A stretch of 64,000 nucleotides of DNA, from contig CAJUGJ010000008.1 of the NCBI GenBank assembly GCA_910586015.1, positions 62,001 to 126,000 of the forward strand, written 5' to 3'. The notes beneath the pieces are model-generated. The model saw only the letters and a list, made by a program, of their open reading frames with translations. It did not search any database and was not told the DNA's origin. This stretch comes from an uncultured Lachnospiraceae bacterium. Lineage in GTDB: Bacteria > Bacillota > Clostridia > Lachnospirales > Lachnospiraceae. Of the stretch, positions 44,367 to 53,102 are shown in pieces (the first letter of the stretch is position 1; the number at the start of each line of letters is the position of its first letter). Position numbers and translations under genes: made by a program.

Positions 44367-44987
44367 ATGAGAATACTAGCGATTGCAGACGAAGAGTCAA
44401 AATCTTTATGGGACTATTTTGATAAAAGTAAACTAGAAGGAATCGATCTGATTATTTCTTGTGGGGATTTAGATCCAAGATATCTATCTTTCTTAGTAAC
44501 TCTGTTCTCAGGACCAGTGTTATATGTACATGGAAATCATGACGAAAAGTATAAACAGATTCCACCAGAAGGATGTATCTGTATTGAGGATCAGATTTAT
44601 GTCTATAAAGGAATCCGAATTTTAGGACTAGGCGGTTCGATGCGTTATAAACCAGGAGCTTATCAGTATACAGAAAAAGAAATGAAGCAAAGAATTTCAA
44701 AATTGTGGTTTCGACTATTCAGAAAACGAGGCTTTGATATTTTAGTGACACATGCACCTGCCTACCAGTTAAATGATGGAAGAGATCTACCACATCAAGG
44801 GTTTCAGGCATTTCGGACATTACTTGAAAAATATCAGCCAAAATATTTTCTTCATGGACACGTACATTTAAGCTATGGAAGAATTCATAAACGATATGAT
44901 AAATATATGAATACACATATCATTAATGCTTATGAACGCTGCGTGTTTGATTTTGAAGACGAAAATCCACAGGAACACTTTTTTTGA
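44367..44987 (+). CDS. metallophosphoesterase family protein
   Basis: A 206-residue calcineurin-like phosphoesterase. Visible motifs are SCGDLDPRYL (GDxxD-like), VHGNHDEK (GNHD), VTHAPAY and HGHVHLSYG (GHxH). The usual first motif, DxH, is altered: the N-terminus reads ILAIADEESKSLWDYF, with Asp but no His. It is translationally close to the BMP-fusion gene (4-nt gap), so the two probably act together. The substrate is unknown. Confidence 0.82.
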   Translation: MRILAIADEESKSLWDYFDKSKLEGIDLIISCGDLDPRYLSFLVTLFSGPVLYVHGNHDEKYKQIPPEGCICIEDQIYVYKGIRILGLGGSMRYKPGAYQYTEKEMKQRISKLWFRLFRKRGFDILVTHAPAYQLNDGRDLPHQGFQAFRTLLEKYQPKYFLHGHVHLSYGRIHKRYDKYMNTHIINAYERCVFDFEDENPQEHFF

Positions 44988-44991
44988 TCAA

Positions 44992-45027
44992 AAATGATGG
45001 AGTTAATTAACTCCATCATTTTTTTTA
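44992..45027. terminator. bidirectional terminator
   Basis: GATGGAGTTAATTAACTCCATC is a near-perfect palindrome followed by eight T on the plus strand and preceded by A-rich sequence. It serves the two convergent genes. Confidence 0.85.
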
Positions 45028-45597
45028 ATCTTTCATATAAGTACATTTATTTAAAAAATCAAGTAATACAGTTTTTAAATCTTCTTCAAAGTTCTTACCA
45101 GATGTAAGTTCAATACATATAACACTATTATTTGAAACAGTAAATACAGATATCCCTTGAATAAATGGATTGTTTTTGTTTTTAAAAGTATAAGTAATGA
45201 GAGAATAAGTTTGCTCGTTACAGGTTATTGTTTCTTCATTTAAAACTTCATAATTCGCTTTTGCATCAGTAAACCAAGAATTCATATTTTGTTGTGCCGT
45301 TTCTTCATCTTTATATTCGTCTAATAGAAAATAAATCTGGGCATCATATAAATCTATTGTCTTGCCTTCACTGTTTTCATAAGGTTCTTTTTCGCCAATT
45401 CCCCATGAAGCATAATATAGACCATCTGTTGCTAGAGTATCCATATTGTCTAAAAGAATTAAATCACTATCGGTAGTATTTATTTCCATACTGTTACCTA
45501 TAGTAAGATGGGAAGAATCTTCTGTTAAAGAAGAAAAAGAACAACCCGTTAATAGTAATACAATACAAATAAAAAGTAAAGAATAGTATAGTTTCAT
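45025..45597 (-). CDS. small lipoprotein of unknown function
   Basis: A 190-residue protein with a lipoprotein signal and lipobox LTGC (Cys19). The mature part is acidic with alternating strands and helices and no catalytic motif that I recognise. Phrases such as YYASWGIGEKEPYENSEGKT and YDAQIYFLLDEYKDEETAQ suggest a compact exported domain. Its ATG overlaps the stop of the LacI regulator gene (TAATG), so the two are translationally coupled. That coupling may tie it to the fructan system, but no direct evidence is visible. Confidence 0.78.
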   Translation of the reverse strand: MKLYYSLLFICIVLLLTGCSFSSLTEDSSHLTIGNSMEINTTDSDLILLDNMDTLATDGLYYASWGIGEKEPYENSEGKTIDLYDAQIYFLLDEYKDEETAQQNMNSWFTDAKANYEVLNEETITCNEQTYSLITYTFKNKNNPFIQGISVFTVSNNSVICIELTSGKNFEEDLKTVLLDFLNKCTYMKD

Positions 45598-46607
45598 TAT
45601 TTATCCCTCCTAGATAAAACTTCTAAGGTAGTTCCACCATAACAATAAGAAACAGGTAGACAGACAAGAGGTGGTTTTGACGGCATATTTTCCTGAAGAA
45701 GCAACTCCACACACATTTCAGCGATTTCTGGAAGAGGCTGTACAATAGTAGAACATACGTAATCTTTATTTCCAAAAAAGCGTGTACCATCAAAACCGAT
45801 TACTTGTACGTCTTCTGGAACTTTCTGACCAAGTCTTTGAAGCGTTTTTAATATAGAATAGGCTAAACTATCTGTTACGCAAAAAATTCCGTCAAAAGAC
45901 AATTTTGTACCAGATATATGGCTGGAAAGAAATTCTTCAAATTCTTCATAAGAATCTCCATCGTTTAAAATTTTCATTTCATAATTAAGACCACGGGAAA
46001 GACAACCATTTTCAAAACCAGCTTTTCGTTTGTTAGGTTCATTATTTAATGAAGAACCAATCCGTAAGAAGGCAACATTTTTACATCCAAAATCGGCTAA
46101 TTTTTCAGCAGCAAGTTGTCCACCTGCAAAATTATCACTGGCAACACAGGGAATTTTAGGCCCCATAGAACGGTCGATAGCAACAAAAGGTGTATTTTCT
46201 TCTACTACCAGATTAGGATTATAAGTAAGACCGATGATTCCATCTACTTTATTTTGTTGTGCCATTTTTACATATTCTTGTTCTTGATTCAGATCAAAAT
46301 CAGTACAACAAAGCAACATTCGATATTTTCGTTTTATAAGTGCAAGATTAATGTAATAAGTAAGGGATGCAAAAAATGATTCTTGGGTATTGGGAATTAG
46401 AAAAGCAACTGTATAAGTTTTATTTGCTTTTAGTCCCTGTGCATAACTGTTTACTTGATAGTTTAATTTTTTTATAGCATCCTCTACACGAATTCGATAG
46501 GAATCGCCAACTGGAAGTCCATTTACAACTTTAGATACTGTACCAAGAGCAACTCCAGCTTCATAAGCAACATCTTTCATCGTTGGTGCAGAATTTTCCT
46601 TTTTCAT
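45597..46607 (-). CDS. LacI-family transcriptional regulator of the fructan locus
   Basis: A 336-residue repressor. The N-terminal helix-turn-helix (about 9-30) has TMKDVAYEAGVALGTVSKVVNG, longer than but like the family pattern, and a hinge helix follows (NSYAQGLKANKT). The C-terminal sugar-binding domain reads TYTVAFLIPNTQESFF, PFVAIDRSMG, VASDNFAGGQLAAEKL and VQVIGFDGTRF. It is divergent from the fructan operon, and operator-like sequences lie between them. The effector is probably fructose, sucrose or a phosphate ester. Confidence 0.88.
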   Translation of the reverse strand: MKKENSAPTMKDVAYEAGVALGTVSKVVNGLPVGDSYRIRVEDAIKKLNYQVNSYAQGLKANKTYTVAFLIPNTQESFFASLTYYINLALIKRKYRMLLCCTDFDLNQEQEYVKMAQQNKVDGIIGLTYNPNLVVEENTPFVAIDRSMGPKIPCVASDNFAGGQLAAEKLADFGCKNVAFLRIGSSLNNEPNKRKAGFENGCLSRGLNYEMKILNDGDSYEEFEEFLSSHISGTKLSFDGIFCVTDSLAYSILKTLQRLGQKVPEDVQVIGFDGTRFFGNKDYVCSTIVQPLPEIAEMCVELLLQENMPSKPPLVCLPVSYCYGGTTLEVLSRRDK

Positions 46608-46958
46608 ATAGCTCTCCTTTCATAATGATATAGTTTCATAAAATATTCTTTTGTTTTTCATTATACTCCTATAGATATAATTTGTAAAGATATATTGAAA
46701 TGAAATTTCATGAAACGTTATATGAAATATGACTAAAAAATATAAACAAAATTACTAATAAATTTTTATATATTATAACTAAAATTATCATATTAGTCAA
46801 TAAAATATAAAAAAACTATTGACTTAATAAAAGAAAAATGATATATTTTAACAAGTAATTAAAATAACGTTTCACAAAAAAAGTGCACAATATGAAACAA
46901 AAAATTCTTAATAATTTCATGAAATTAAAATGTCTAACAAAGGGAAAGGAGAGAAATT
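46608..46958. promoter_or_regulatory. divergent control region, lacI regulator / fructan operon
   Basis: An AT-rich gap of 351 nt. On the minus strand TTTACA-N17-TATAAT (-35 at 46683-46688, -10 at 46660-46665) serves the regulator. On the plus strand TTGACT-N17-TATATT (46819-46824, 46842-46847) serves the operon. The same 11-mer is present in opposite orientation as TGAAACGTTAT (46711-46721) and ATAACGTTTCA (46864-46874). The second lies just past the operon start point. Further palindromes are TGAAATTTCA (46701-46710) and ATTTCATGAAAT (46914-46925). Confidence 0.7.
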
Positions 46959-47888
46959 ATGAAAAAAAGTAAGCTGACGGCTGTAAATTTGGGAACGCAT
47001 AAGTCGCTGGGAAAGCGTTTGCTCGATAACTGGCAACTATATGTAATGCTTTTGATACCTGTGTTACTTACGATTATCTATAAGTACATACCCATGTATG
47101 GCATACAGATTGCATTTCGGGATTTTAAAACTGGTTCTATGTGGAAAGCACAATGGGTAGGACTAAAGTGGTTTAAACGATTCTTTTCTTCACCAAATTG
47201 TTTTCGAATGATAAAGAATACTTTAGTACTGAATTTTTATGGATTATTATGGGGATTCCCAATTCCAGTTATTCTTGCGTTGATGATTAATCAGTTAAGA
47301 TTTCATCGGTTTAAAAGGGTGACACAGACTGTACTTTATGCACCACACTTTATATCTATTATGGTTGTTTGTGGTATGATTCGTATTTTTTTAAGCCCTT
47401 CTGGTGGTTTAATTAATTTAATTGCAGGTACTAGTATTGATTTTTTAACAGAGTCAAGTGCATTTCGTACCATTTTTATTGCTTCTGGTATTTGGCAGGA
47501 CGCAGGTTGGGGAATTATCGTTTATATGGCTACATTATCTAATATTGATACTTCTCAATATGAAGCAGCGAAAATTGATGGTGCTTCTATGTTTCAGAGA
47601 ATTCGCAATATTGATATACCAGAATTAATACCAATTATGGTATTACAGTTAATTATGAGTGCCGGCGGTATTATGAATGTGGGGTTTGAGAAAGTATGGC
47701 TTTTACAGACAGAATTGAATAAAGCAACAAGTGATGTTATTTCTGTATATGTTTATCAACAGGGAATTGAAGGGGCAAAGTATAGTTATTCTACCGCGAT
47801 TGGTCTATTTAACACGGCTGTGAATCTTATTTTATTGATTGTAGTTAATAAGATAGCAAAAAAAATGTCGGATGTTAGCTTTGTATAA
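46959..47888 (+). CDS. sugar ABC transporter permease, LplB type
   Basis: A 309-residue permease with six membrane helices. The basic N-terminus leads to LYVMLLIPVLLTIIYKYIPM and GIQIAFRDF, typical of LplB/YtcP-class permeases. The EAA loop is YEAAKIDGASMFQRI. GGAAAGGAG precedes ATG 46959. It is the first gene of the fructan operon. No ATPase gene is present in the locus, so the importer probably uses a shared ATPase encoded elsewhere, as is usual for this class. Confidence 0.9.
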   Translation: MKKSKLTAVNLGTHKSLGKRLLDNWQLYVMLLIPVLLTIIYKYIPMYGIQIAFRDFKTGSMWKAQWVGLKWFKRFFSSPNCFRMIKNTLVLNFYGLLWGFPIPVILALMINQLRFHRFKRVTQTVLYAPHFISIMVVCGMIRIFLSPSGGLINLIAGTSIDFLTESSAFRTIFIASGIWQDAGWGIIVYMATLSNIDTSQYEAAKIDGASMFQRIRNIDIPELIPIMVLQLIMSAGGIMNVGFEKVWLLQTELNKATSDVISVYVYQQGIEGAKYSYSTAIGLFNTAVNLILLIVVNKIAKKMSDVSFV

Positions 47889-47899
47889 GGAGGTATACC

Positions 47900-48805
47900 G
47901 TGAAAGCAAAAACAAGATCAAAAAAGACAGGGCTTTCTGAAAAAGCCAGTGATATTATTTTGGTTTTCCTCTGTGCTGTTATTTTGTTTATTGTGGCATA
48001 TCCATTATATTATGTATTGGTTGCTTCTGTATCAAATCCATATGATGTTTATGCAGGGAAGACTTTTCTTCTTCCAAGTCAACTTACTTTTGAAGGATAT
48101 AAAGCGGTATTTGCGGATGATGGTATTATTACAGGTTATTTAAACAGTATTAAATATACTGTGATTGGTACAGTATTTTCCGTTGTTATGCTTTATATGA
48201 CAGCATATCCACTCAGTATTAAGTATCTGCCAGGCAGAAAATTTTTTAGTATCTTTTTCATTATTACTATGTATTTTGGAGGTGGCTTAATTCCTACTTA
48301 CTTAGTAGTAAAACAGACAGGACTTACTGGTACTATGTGGTCTCTTTTCCTCCCAGGAGGTGTGGGAGTTGGAAATATGATTATTTTAAGAAACTTTTTT
48401 GAAAATAGTATTCCAAAAGAAATGATTGAAGCAGCAGAAATGGATGGTGCATCGAAGTGGAAAAGTTTTCTTCATATTGTAATTCCTCTTAGTCGTTCTA
48501 TTATGGCAGTTATGGTTGTGTTCAGTATGGTTGCATATTGGAATGATTGGTTTACAGCAATGATTTACTATCCAGGAGATACACATGCACCATTGCCTTT
48601 AGTCTTAAGAGGGATATTAATTAAAAGTTCTGCCAGTGCTACTCAATCTAGTATGATTTCTGGCGGATATGCAGAATTAAATAAAATGACAGAGATGCTT
48701 AAATTTTCATCTATTATCGTGGCAGCTCTTCCAATGCTAATTATTTACCCTTTTGTACAGAAATATTTTGAAAAGGGTTTTATGGCAGGTGCAGTAAAAG
48801 GTTAA
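47900..48805 (+). CDS. sugar ABC transporter permease, YtcP type
   Basis: A 301-residue permease with six membrane helices; AAGGAGG precedes the GTG start at 47900. The family motif VAYPLYYVLVASVSNPYDVY is near the N-terminus, and the EAA loop is IEAAEMDGASKWKSF. The C-terminal VQKYFEKGFMAGAVKG is characteristic. It pairs with the LplB-type permease 11 nt upstream. Confidence 0.9.
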   Translation: MKAKTRSKKTGLSEKASDIILVFLCAVILFIVAYPLYYVLVASVSNPYDVYAGKTFLLPSQLTFEGYKAVFADDGIITGYLNSIKYTVIGTVFSVVMLYMTAYPLSIKYLPGRKFFSIFFIITMYFGGGLIPTYLVVKQTGLTGTMWSLFLPGGVGVGNMIILRNFFENSIPKEMIEAAEMDGASKWKSFLHIVIPLSRSIMAVMVVFSMVAYWNDWFTAMIYYPGDTHAPLPLVLRGILIKSSASATQSSMISGGYAELNKMTEMLKFSSIIVAALPMLIIYPFVQKYFEKGFMAGAVKG

Positions 48806-48832
48806 ATACAATAAAATAAAGGAGAAAAAATT

Positions 48833-50509
48833 ATGAAAAAAATAAAATTATGGAAGAAAGTACTTTCTTGTATATTAGCTGCAAATCTTGTATTTTCTAT
48901 GACAGCATGTAGTGGAAAGGAAGAAGAGGTTCATTCAACAGAACCTAATGTCGCAAACACAAATACTTCTCAGACAAAGTTTACTGTTATGGGTGGAATG
49001 AGTGCTTTAAGTGGGGGGTATGATGATAACATTGTTTTAAAAAAGATGCAGGAAAATGCAGGAGTTGATATTGAGTGGATCACAATGAGTGATTCATTAG
49101 CAGAACAAGTTAATATTCGCATTGGAGGAGGAGATCTTCCAGATGCTTTTATGGCTGTAGGATTTAGTAATTATGATCTATCAAATTATGGTGCAGATGG
49201 TACTTTTATTGACTTAACTCCCTATTTAACAGAAGAATATATGCCAAATTTAGCTAAGATACTAAAGGAACATCCAGAGATTCGCAGTGCAATCACAATG
49301 AATGATGGTCGTATCTATGGACTTCCAGCTGGAGAACAGATGGGAACAGCAGGTATTGGGGCAGAAAATGATTATAGTATTTATACAATTCCTCAATTTT
49401 CTATGATTAATAAGGCATGGCTGGATGATTTAGGATTAGAAATACCATCTACTTTGGATGAACTTCATACAGTATTAAAAGCTTTTAAAGATAATGATAT
49501 GAGTGCAAAATATTATGGAAACGATCCGGGAAGTACTATTCCGATGAGTACTGGTTTTGATCAGTGGTGTTGGGGACAAAATATTTTTTATGCAGGTTTT
49601 GGGTTCACAAACTGGCCAAATGATGTTTGTAATGATTTAGTTTTAAGAGAGGATGGAACAGTTGAATTTATTTGTATATCAGATCAATACCGTGAAGCAA
49701 TGACCTATTTTCATGATTGGTATAAAGAGGGTTTGATGGATTTGGAAATGTTTAGTCAATCTGATACACAATTAATTTCAAAATGTTCTCAAGGTTATGT
49801 TGGAGTTGCTACATGGTGGTATATTGAAGAAGTTATGGGTGAGTATGCAAAAGATTATGTATTTCTTCCAATTCTTGATGGACCAGATGGTTCTCATAAT
49901 GTAACAGTACGTACTGGCGGTGGAACAAACAGTGGAAATTTAAGTATTACAAAAGCTTGCAAAAGTCCTGCAAATCTTTTAAAATTTTATGATCAATGGT
50001 ATAATGGAGAAACAGTTATGCAGCTCCAATATGGACCAATTGATGTTTATTTTACAAAGAAAGATGAAAACGGTGTATGGCAGAGTATTACAGATGAAGA
50101 GGCAAGACAAAAATATAATAAAGGTGCAGGAGAGTTAAAAGGCTTGTATGAAGTATATGGACCAAAACTTATTTTAAGTGAATATTACAGTACTACATTT
50201 AAAATGGAAGATCGGGCTATTGAACGGTTGACAGATCTGAATAATTACTGGATGCCATATGTAAACAGCAGTATTACTTATCCAGTAGACTGTGTATTTA
50301 CAAAAGATGAACTCGATATTATTGATCAATATAAAGCAGATTTTGAAAGTACAGTGGCTGAACAGGAGGGTCTGTGGCTAAAAAATGGTGGTCCAACAGA
50401 CAGTGAATGGGATAGTTATGTCAGTACTTTAAAGAGAAGTTGTGGTATGGATGAACTTTTAAAAGTATATCAAGAAGCTTATAACCGTTATACAGGAGCA
50501 AATAAATAA
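48833..50509 (+). CDS. extracellular sugar-binding lipoprotein
   Basis: A 558-residue solute-binding protein of the large LplA-like class. The lipoprotein signal ends in lipobox MTAC (Cys26). The mature start contains KFTVMGGMSALSGGYDDN and ENAGVDIEWITMSDSLAEQVN, and DLPDAFMAVG matches the family's GDLPD region. It should deliver fructo-oligosaccharides or sucrose to the two permeases, judged from the neighbouring GH32 genes. The ligand is inferred. Confidence 0.9.
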   Translation: MKKIKLWKKVLSCILAANLVFSMTACSGKEEEVHSTEPNVANTNTSQTKFTVMGGMSALSGGYDDNIVLKKMQENAGVDIEWITMSDSLAEQVNIRIGGGDLPDAFMAVGFSNYDLSNYGADGTFIDLTPYLTEEYMPNLAKILKEHPEIRSAITMNDGRIYGLPAGEQMGTAGIGAENDYSIYTIPQFSMINKAWLDDLGLEIPSTLDELHTVLKAFKDNDMSAKYYGNDPGSTIPMSTGFDQWCWGQNIFYAGFGFTNWPNDVCNDLVLREDGTVEFICISDQYREAMTYFHDWYKEGLMDLEMFSQSDTQLISKCSQGYVGVATWWYIEEVMGEYAKDYVFLPILDGPDGSHNVTVRTGGGTNSGNLSITKACKSPANLLKFYDQWYNGETVMQLQYGPIDVYFTKKDENGVWQSITDEEARQKYNKGAGELKGLYEVYGPKLILSEYYSTTFKMEDRAIERLTDLNNYWMPYVNSSITYPVDCVFTKDELDIIDQYKADFESTVAEQEGLWLKNGGPTDSEWDSYVSTLKRSCGMDELLKVYQEAYNRYTGANK

Positions 50510-50545
50510 AATAGTAGTTTAAGAATTTTTATAATCAAAGTAAAA

Positions 50546-50592
50546 AATATCGGAGTAGAAATGATAAAATATAAAATATCTGCTCCGATATT
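50546..50592 (+). other. intra-operon hairpin between binding protein and GH32
   Basis: AATATCGGAGTAGA pairs with TCTGCTCCGATATT, with one wobble, around a loop of about 19 nt. No T tract follows, so it looks like an RNA stabiliser or processing hairpin rather than a terminator. Confidence 0.55.
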
Positions 50593-50626
50593 ATAATATA
50601 TAAAATATAGAAGTAGGAGATTTATT

Positions 50627-52135
50627 ATGATAAGTCAAATTTTGCGTGATGCACGAAAATATGAAGAAACGACAGAGAAAATAAATTCAGATACAATAAG
50701 ACCAGCATTTCATTTATCTACTCGTGTAGGATGGATGAATGATCCAAATGGTTTTTCTTTTTATAAAGGAGAATATCATTTATTTTATCAGTATCATCCA
50801 TATAATTCTCATTGGGGATTAATGTATTGGGGACATGCAGTAAGTAAAGATCTTTTACATTGGACTTATCTTCCAGCTGCATTAGCACCAGATACTGCCT
50901 ATGATAGAGATGGATGTTTTTCAGGAAGTGCTGTCACATTGCCAGATGGCAGACAATTATTGATGTATACTGGGGTTTTAAAAGAAACACAGCCAGATGG
51001 AAGTACCTGTGATATACAAACACAATGTATCGCAGTAGGAGATGGTATTGATTATGAAAAATATTTAAAAAATCCAGTGTTAAGTGAGAAAGATTTACCA
51101 GAAGGTGCAAGTAAGTATGATTTTCGTGATCCAAAAATTTTCCAAAAATCAGATGGATCTTTTGGCTGTGTGATAGGAAATTGTGATAGTAAAAAAGATG
51201 GTCAAATATTACTTTACAATAGTTTAGACGGATTTAACTGGAGGTTTGATAAAATATTAGAAGCTAATAAAGGACGTTTAGGAAAAATGTGGGAGTGCCC
51301 AGACTTTTTTACTTTAGATGGAAAGCAAGTCTTAATTATCAGTCCACAAGATATGATGCCACAGGGTTTTGAATATCATAATGGAAATGGGACAGTTTGT
51401 ATGATTGGCGAATATGATGAAGAAACCAATATATTTCAAGAAGAACATACTCAGACTGTTGATTATGGAATTGATTTTTATGCAGCTCAGACAGTTCTTG
51501 CTCCAGATGGAAGAAGAATTATGATTGGATGGATGCAGAATTGGGACACCTGTAATATGAATTCTTCTGAACAGCCTTGGTTTGGACAGATGAGCCTTCC
51601 AAGAGAACTTTCTATTAAAAATGGACGTTTAATTCAAAAGCCTATAAAAGAACTAGATAATATACACAAAAATGAGGTAAGATATGAAAATATTACTTTT
51701 ACAGATATAATAAAGTTAGAGGGTATTAAAGGACGAAAAATTGATATGGAATTAAACCTTCAATCAAATAGTGAACAAAATATATACCGAAAATTTGCAG
51801 TCCGTTTTGCACAAAACGACACTTATCAAACTTCTATTAGTTTCAGACCTTATGAGTCTATTATAAAGGTAGATCGGAAGTTTTCGGGTTCAAGAAGAGC
51901 AATTATTCATCAGCGCCGCAGTCTGGTAAGAAATGAAAATGGAAAGATTAAATTGAGAATTATTTTAGATAATTTTAGTGTAGAGGTTTTTGTAAATGAC
52001 GGAGAACAAGTACTTTCTACAACAATATATACAGATTTAAAGGCAGATCATATTTCCTTTTTTGCAGACGGCTTAGTTACTATGGATGTAGTAAAATATG
52101 ATTTAATTGCGGAGGATGTATATGGAGAAAATTGA
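50627..52135 (+). CDS. GH32 sucrose/fructan hydrolase, cytoplasmic
   Basis: A 502-residue GH32 enzyme without signal peptide. The nucleophile Asp39 is in GWMNDPNG, the transition-state Asp about 168 in FRDPKIF and the acid/base Glu about 223 in WECPDFF, so the catalytic set is complete. A C-terminal beta-sandwich (about 350-500) with the family's DNFSVEVFVNDGEQVLS is present. It should split sucrose, sucrose 6-phosphate or imported fructo-oligosaccharides. As the transporter is an ABC type, the substrate is probably unphosphorylated. Its end overlaps the kinase start by 14 nt. Confidence 0.93.
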   Translation: MISQILRDARKYEETTEKINSDTIRPAFHLSTRVGWMNDPNGFSFYKGEYHLFYQYHPYNSHWGLMYWGHAVSKDLLHWTYLPAALAPDTAYDRDGCFSGSAVTLPDGRQLLMYTGVLKETQPDGSTCDIQTQCIAVGDGIDYEKYLKNPVLSEKDLPEGASKYDFRDPKIFQKSDGSFGCVIGNCDSKKDGQILLYNSLDGFNWRFDKILEANKGRLGKMWECPDFFTLDGKQVLIISPQDMMPQGFEYHNGNGTVCMIGEYDEETNIFQEEHTQTVDYGIDFYAAQTVLAPDGRRIMIGWMQNWDTCNMNSSEQPWFGQMSLPRELSIKNGRLIQKPIKELDNIHKNEVRYENITFTDIIKLEGIKGRKIDMELNLQSNSEQNIYRKFAVRFAQNDTYQTSISFRPYESIIKVDRKFSGSRRAIIHQRRSLVRNENGKIKLRIILDNFSVEVFVNDGEQVLSTTIYTDLKADHISFFADGLVTMDVVKYDLIAEDVYGEN

Positions 52136-53090
52136 TGTGACTGCATTAGGAGAATTACTTATTGATTTTACGGAAAATGGAGTAAGCGAACAAGGAAATT
52201 TATTGTTTGAAGCAAATCCGGGAGGAGCACCCTGTAATGTGTTGGCAATGCTTACAAAGTTAGGACATAAAACAGCTTTTATAGGAAAAGTGGGAAATGA
52301 TTTTTTGGGAAAGCGGTTAAAAACAGCCATTGAAGAGGTAGGCATTTTATCAGATTTTTTATATATGGATAATAAAGTACATACTACTTTAGCAATGGTA
52401 CATAACTTTCCAGATGGGGATAGAGAGTTTTCTTTTTATCGCAATCCAGGTGCTGATATGATGTTAACAGAAGACGAAGTATCAAAAGAACTCATTCAAA
52501 ATTCAAAAATTTTTCATTTTGGTACACTTTCTATGACTCATAAACAGGTACGACAAGCAACAAAAAAGGCAGTTAGTATTGCAAAAGAAGCAAAAAATAT
52601 AATTTCTTTTGATCCTAATCTGCGTCTGTCCCTTTGGGAAGATTTAAATGAAGTAAAAGAACAGATGATATATGGATTAGAAAACTGCAATATTTTGAAA
52701 ATTTCAGATAATGAAATTCAATGGTTTACTGGAAGAACGGACTATACAGAATGTGTAAATGTAATCAATAACAAATATCATATTCCATTCATTCTTCTGT
52801 CACTGGGAAAACAGGGAAGTCGTGCTTATTATCAAGGAAAAATGGTTGAGGCAGATTCATTTTTGAGAAAAGATACAATTGATACAACAGGTGCTGGAGA
52901 TACATTCTGTGCATGTATCCTCCATTATATATTAAAATATGGTTTAGAAGATTTAAATGAAAATATTCTTAGGGAAATGTTAGTATTTTCTAATTGTGCA
53001 GCATCTTTCATCACAACAAAAAAAGGTGCGTTAAAAGTGATGCCTTCCAAAGAAGAGATTGAACATATTGTTTTGTCTTATAACAGATAG
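52122..53090 (+). CDS. PfkB-family carbohydrate kinase, probably fructokinase
   Basis: A 322-residue ribokinase-fold enzyme. ATG 52122 lies 6 nt after GGAGG (52111-52115); ATG 52116 abuts it. The substrate-site motif NPGGAPCNVLAMLTKLG and the catalytic/ATP motif DTTGAGDTFCACI are complete. Other features (ALGELLIDF, FYRNPGADMML) fit bacterial fructokinases. It converts fructose released by the GH32 enzymes to fructose 6-phosphate for glycolysis. Confidence 0.92.
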   Translation: MEKIDVTALGELLIDFTENGVSEQGNLLFEANPGGAPCNVLAMLTKLGHKTAFIGKVGNDFLGKRLKTAIEEVGILSDFLYMDNKVHTTLAMVHNFPDGDREFSFYRNPGADMMLTEDEVSKELIQNSKIFHFGTLSMTHKQVRQATKKAVSIAKEAKNIISFDPNLRLSLWEDLNEVKEQMIYGLENCNILKISDNEIQWFTGRTDYTECVNVINNKYHIPFILLSLGKQGSRAYYQGKMVEADSFLRKDTIDTTGAGDTFCACILHYILKYGLEDLNENILREMLVFSNCAASFITTKKGALKVMPSKEEIEHIVLSYNR

Positions 53091-53102
53091 GAGGGAATTT
53101 TT

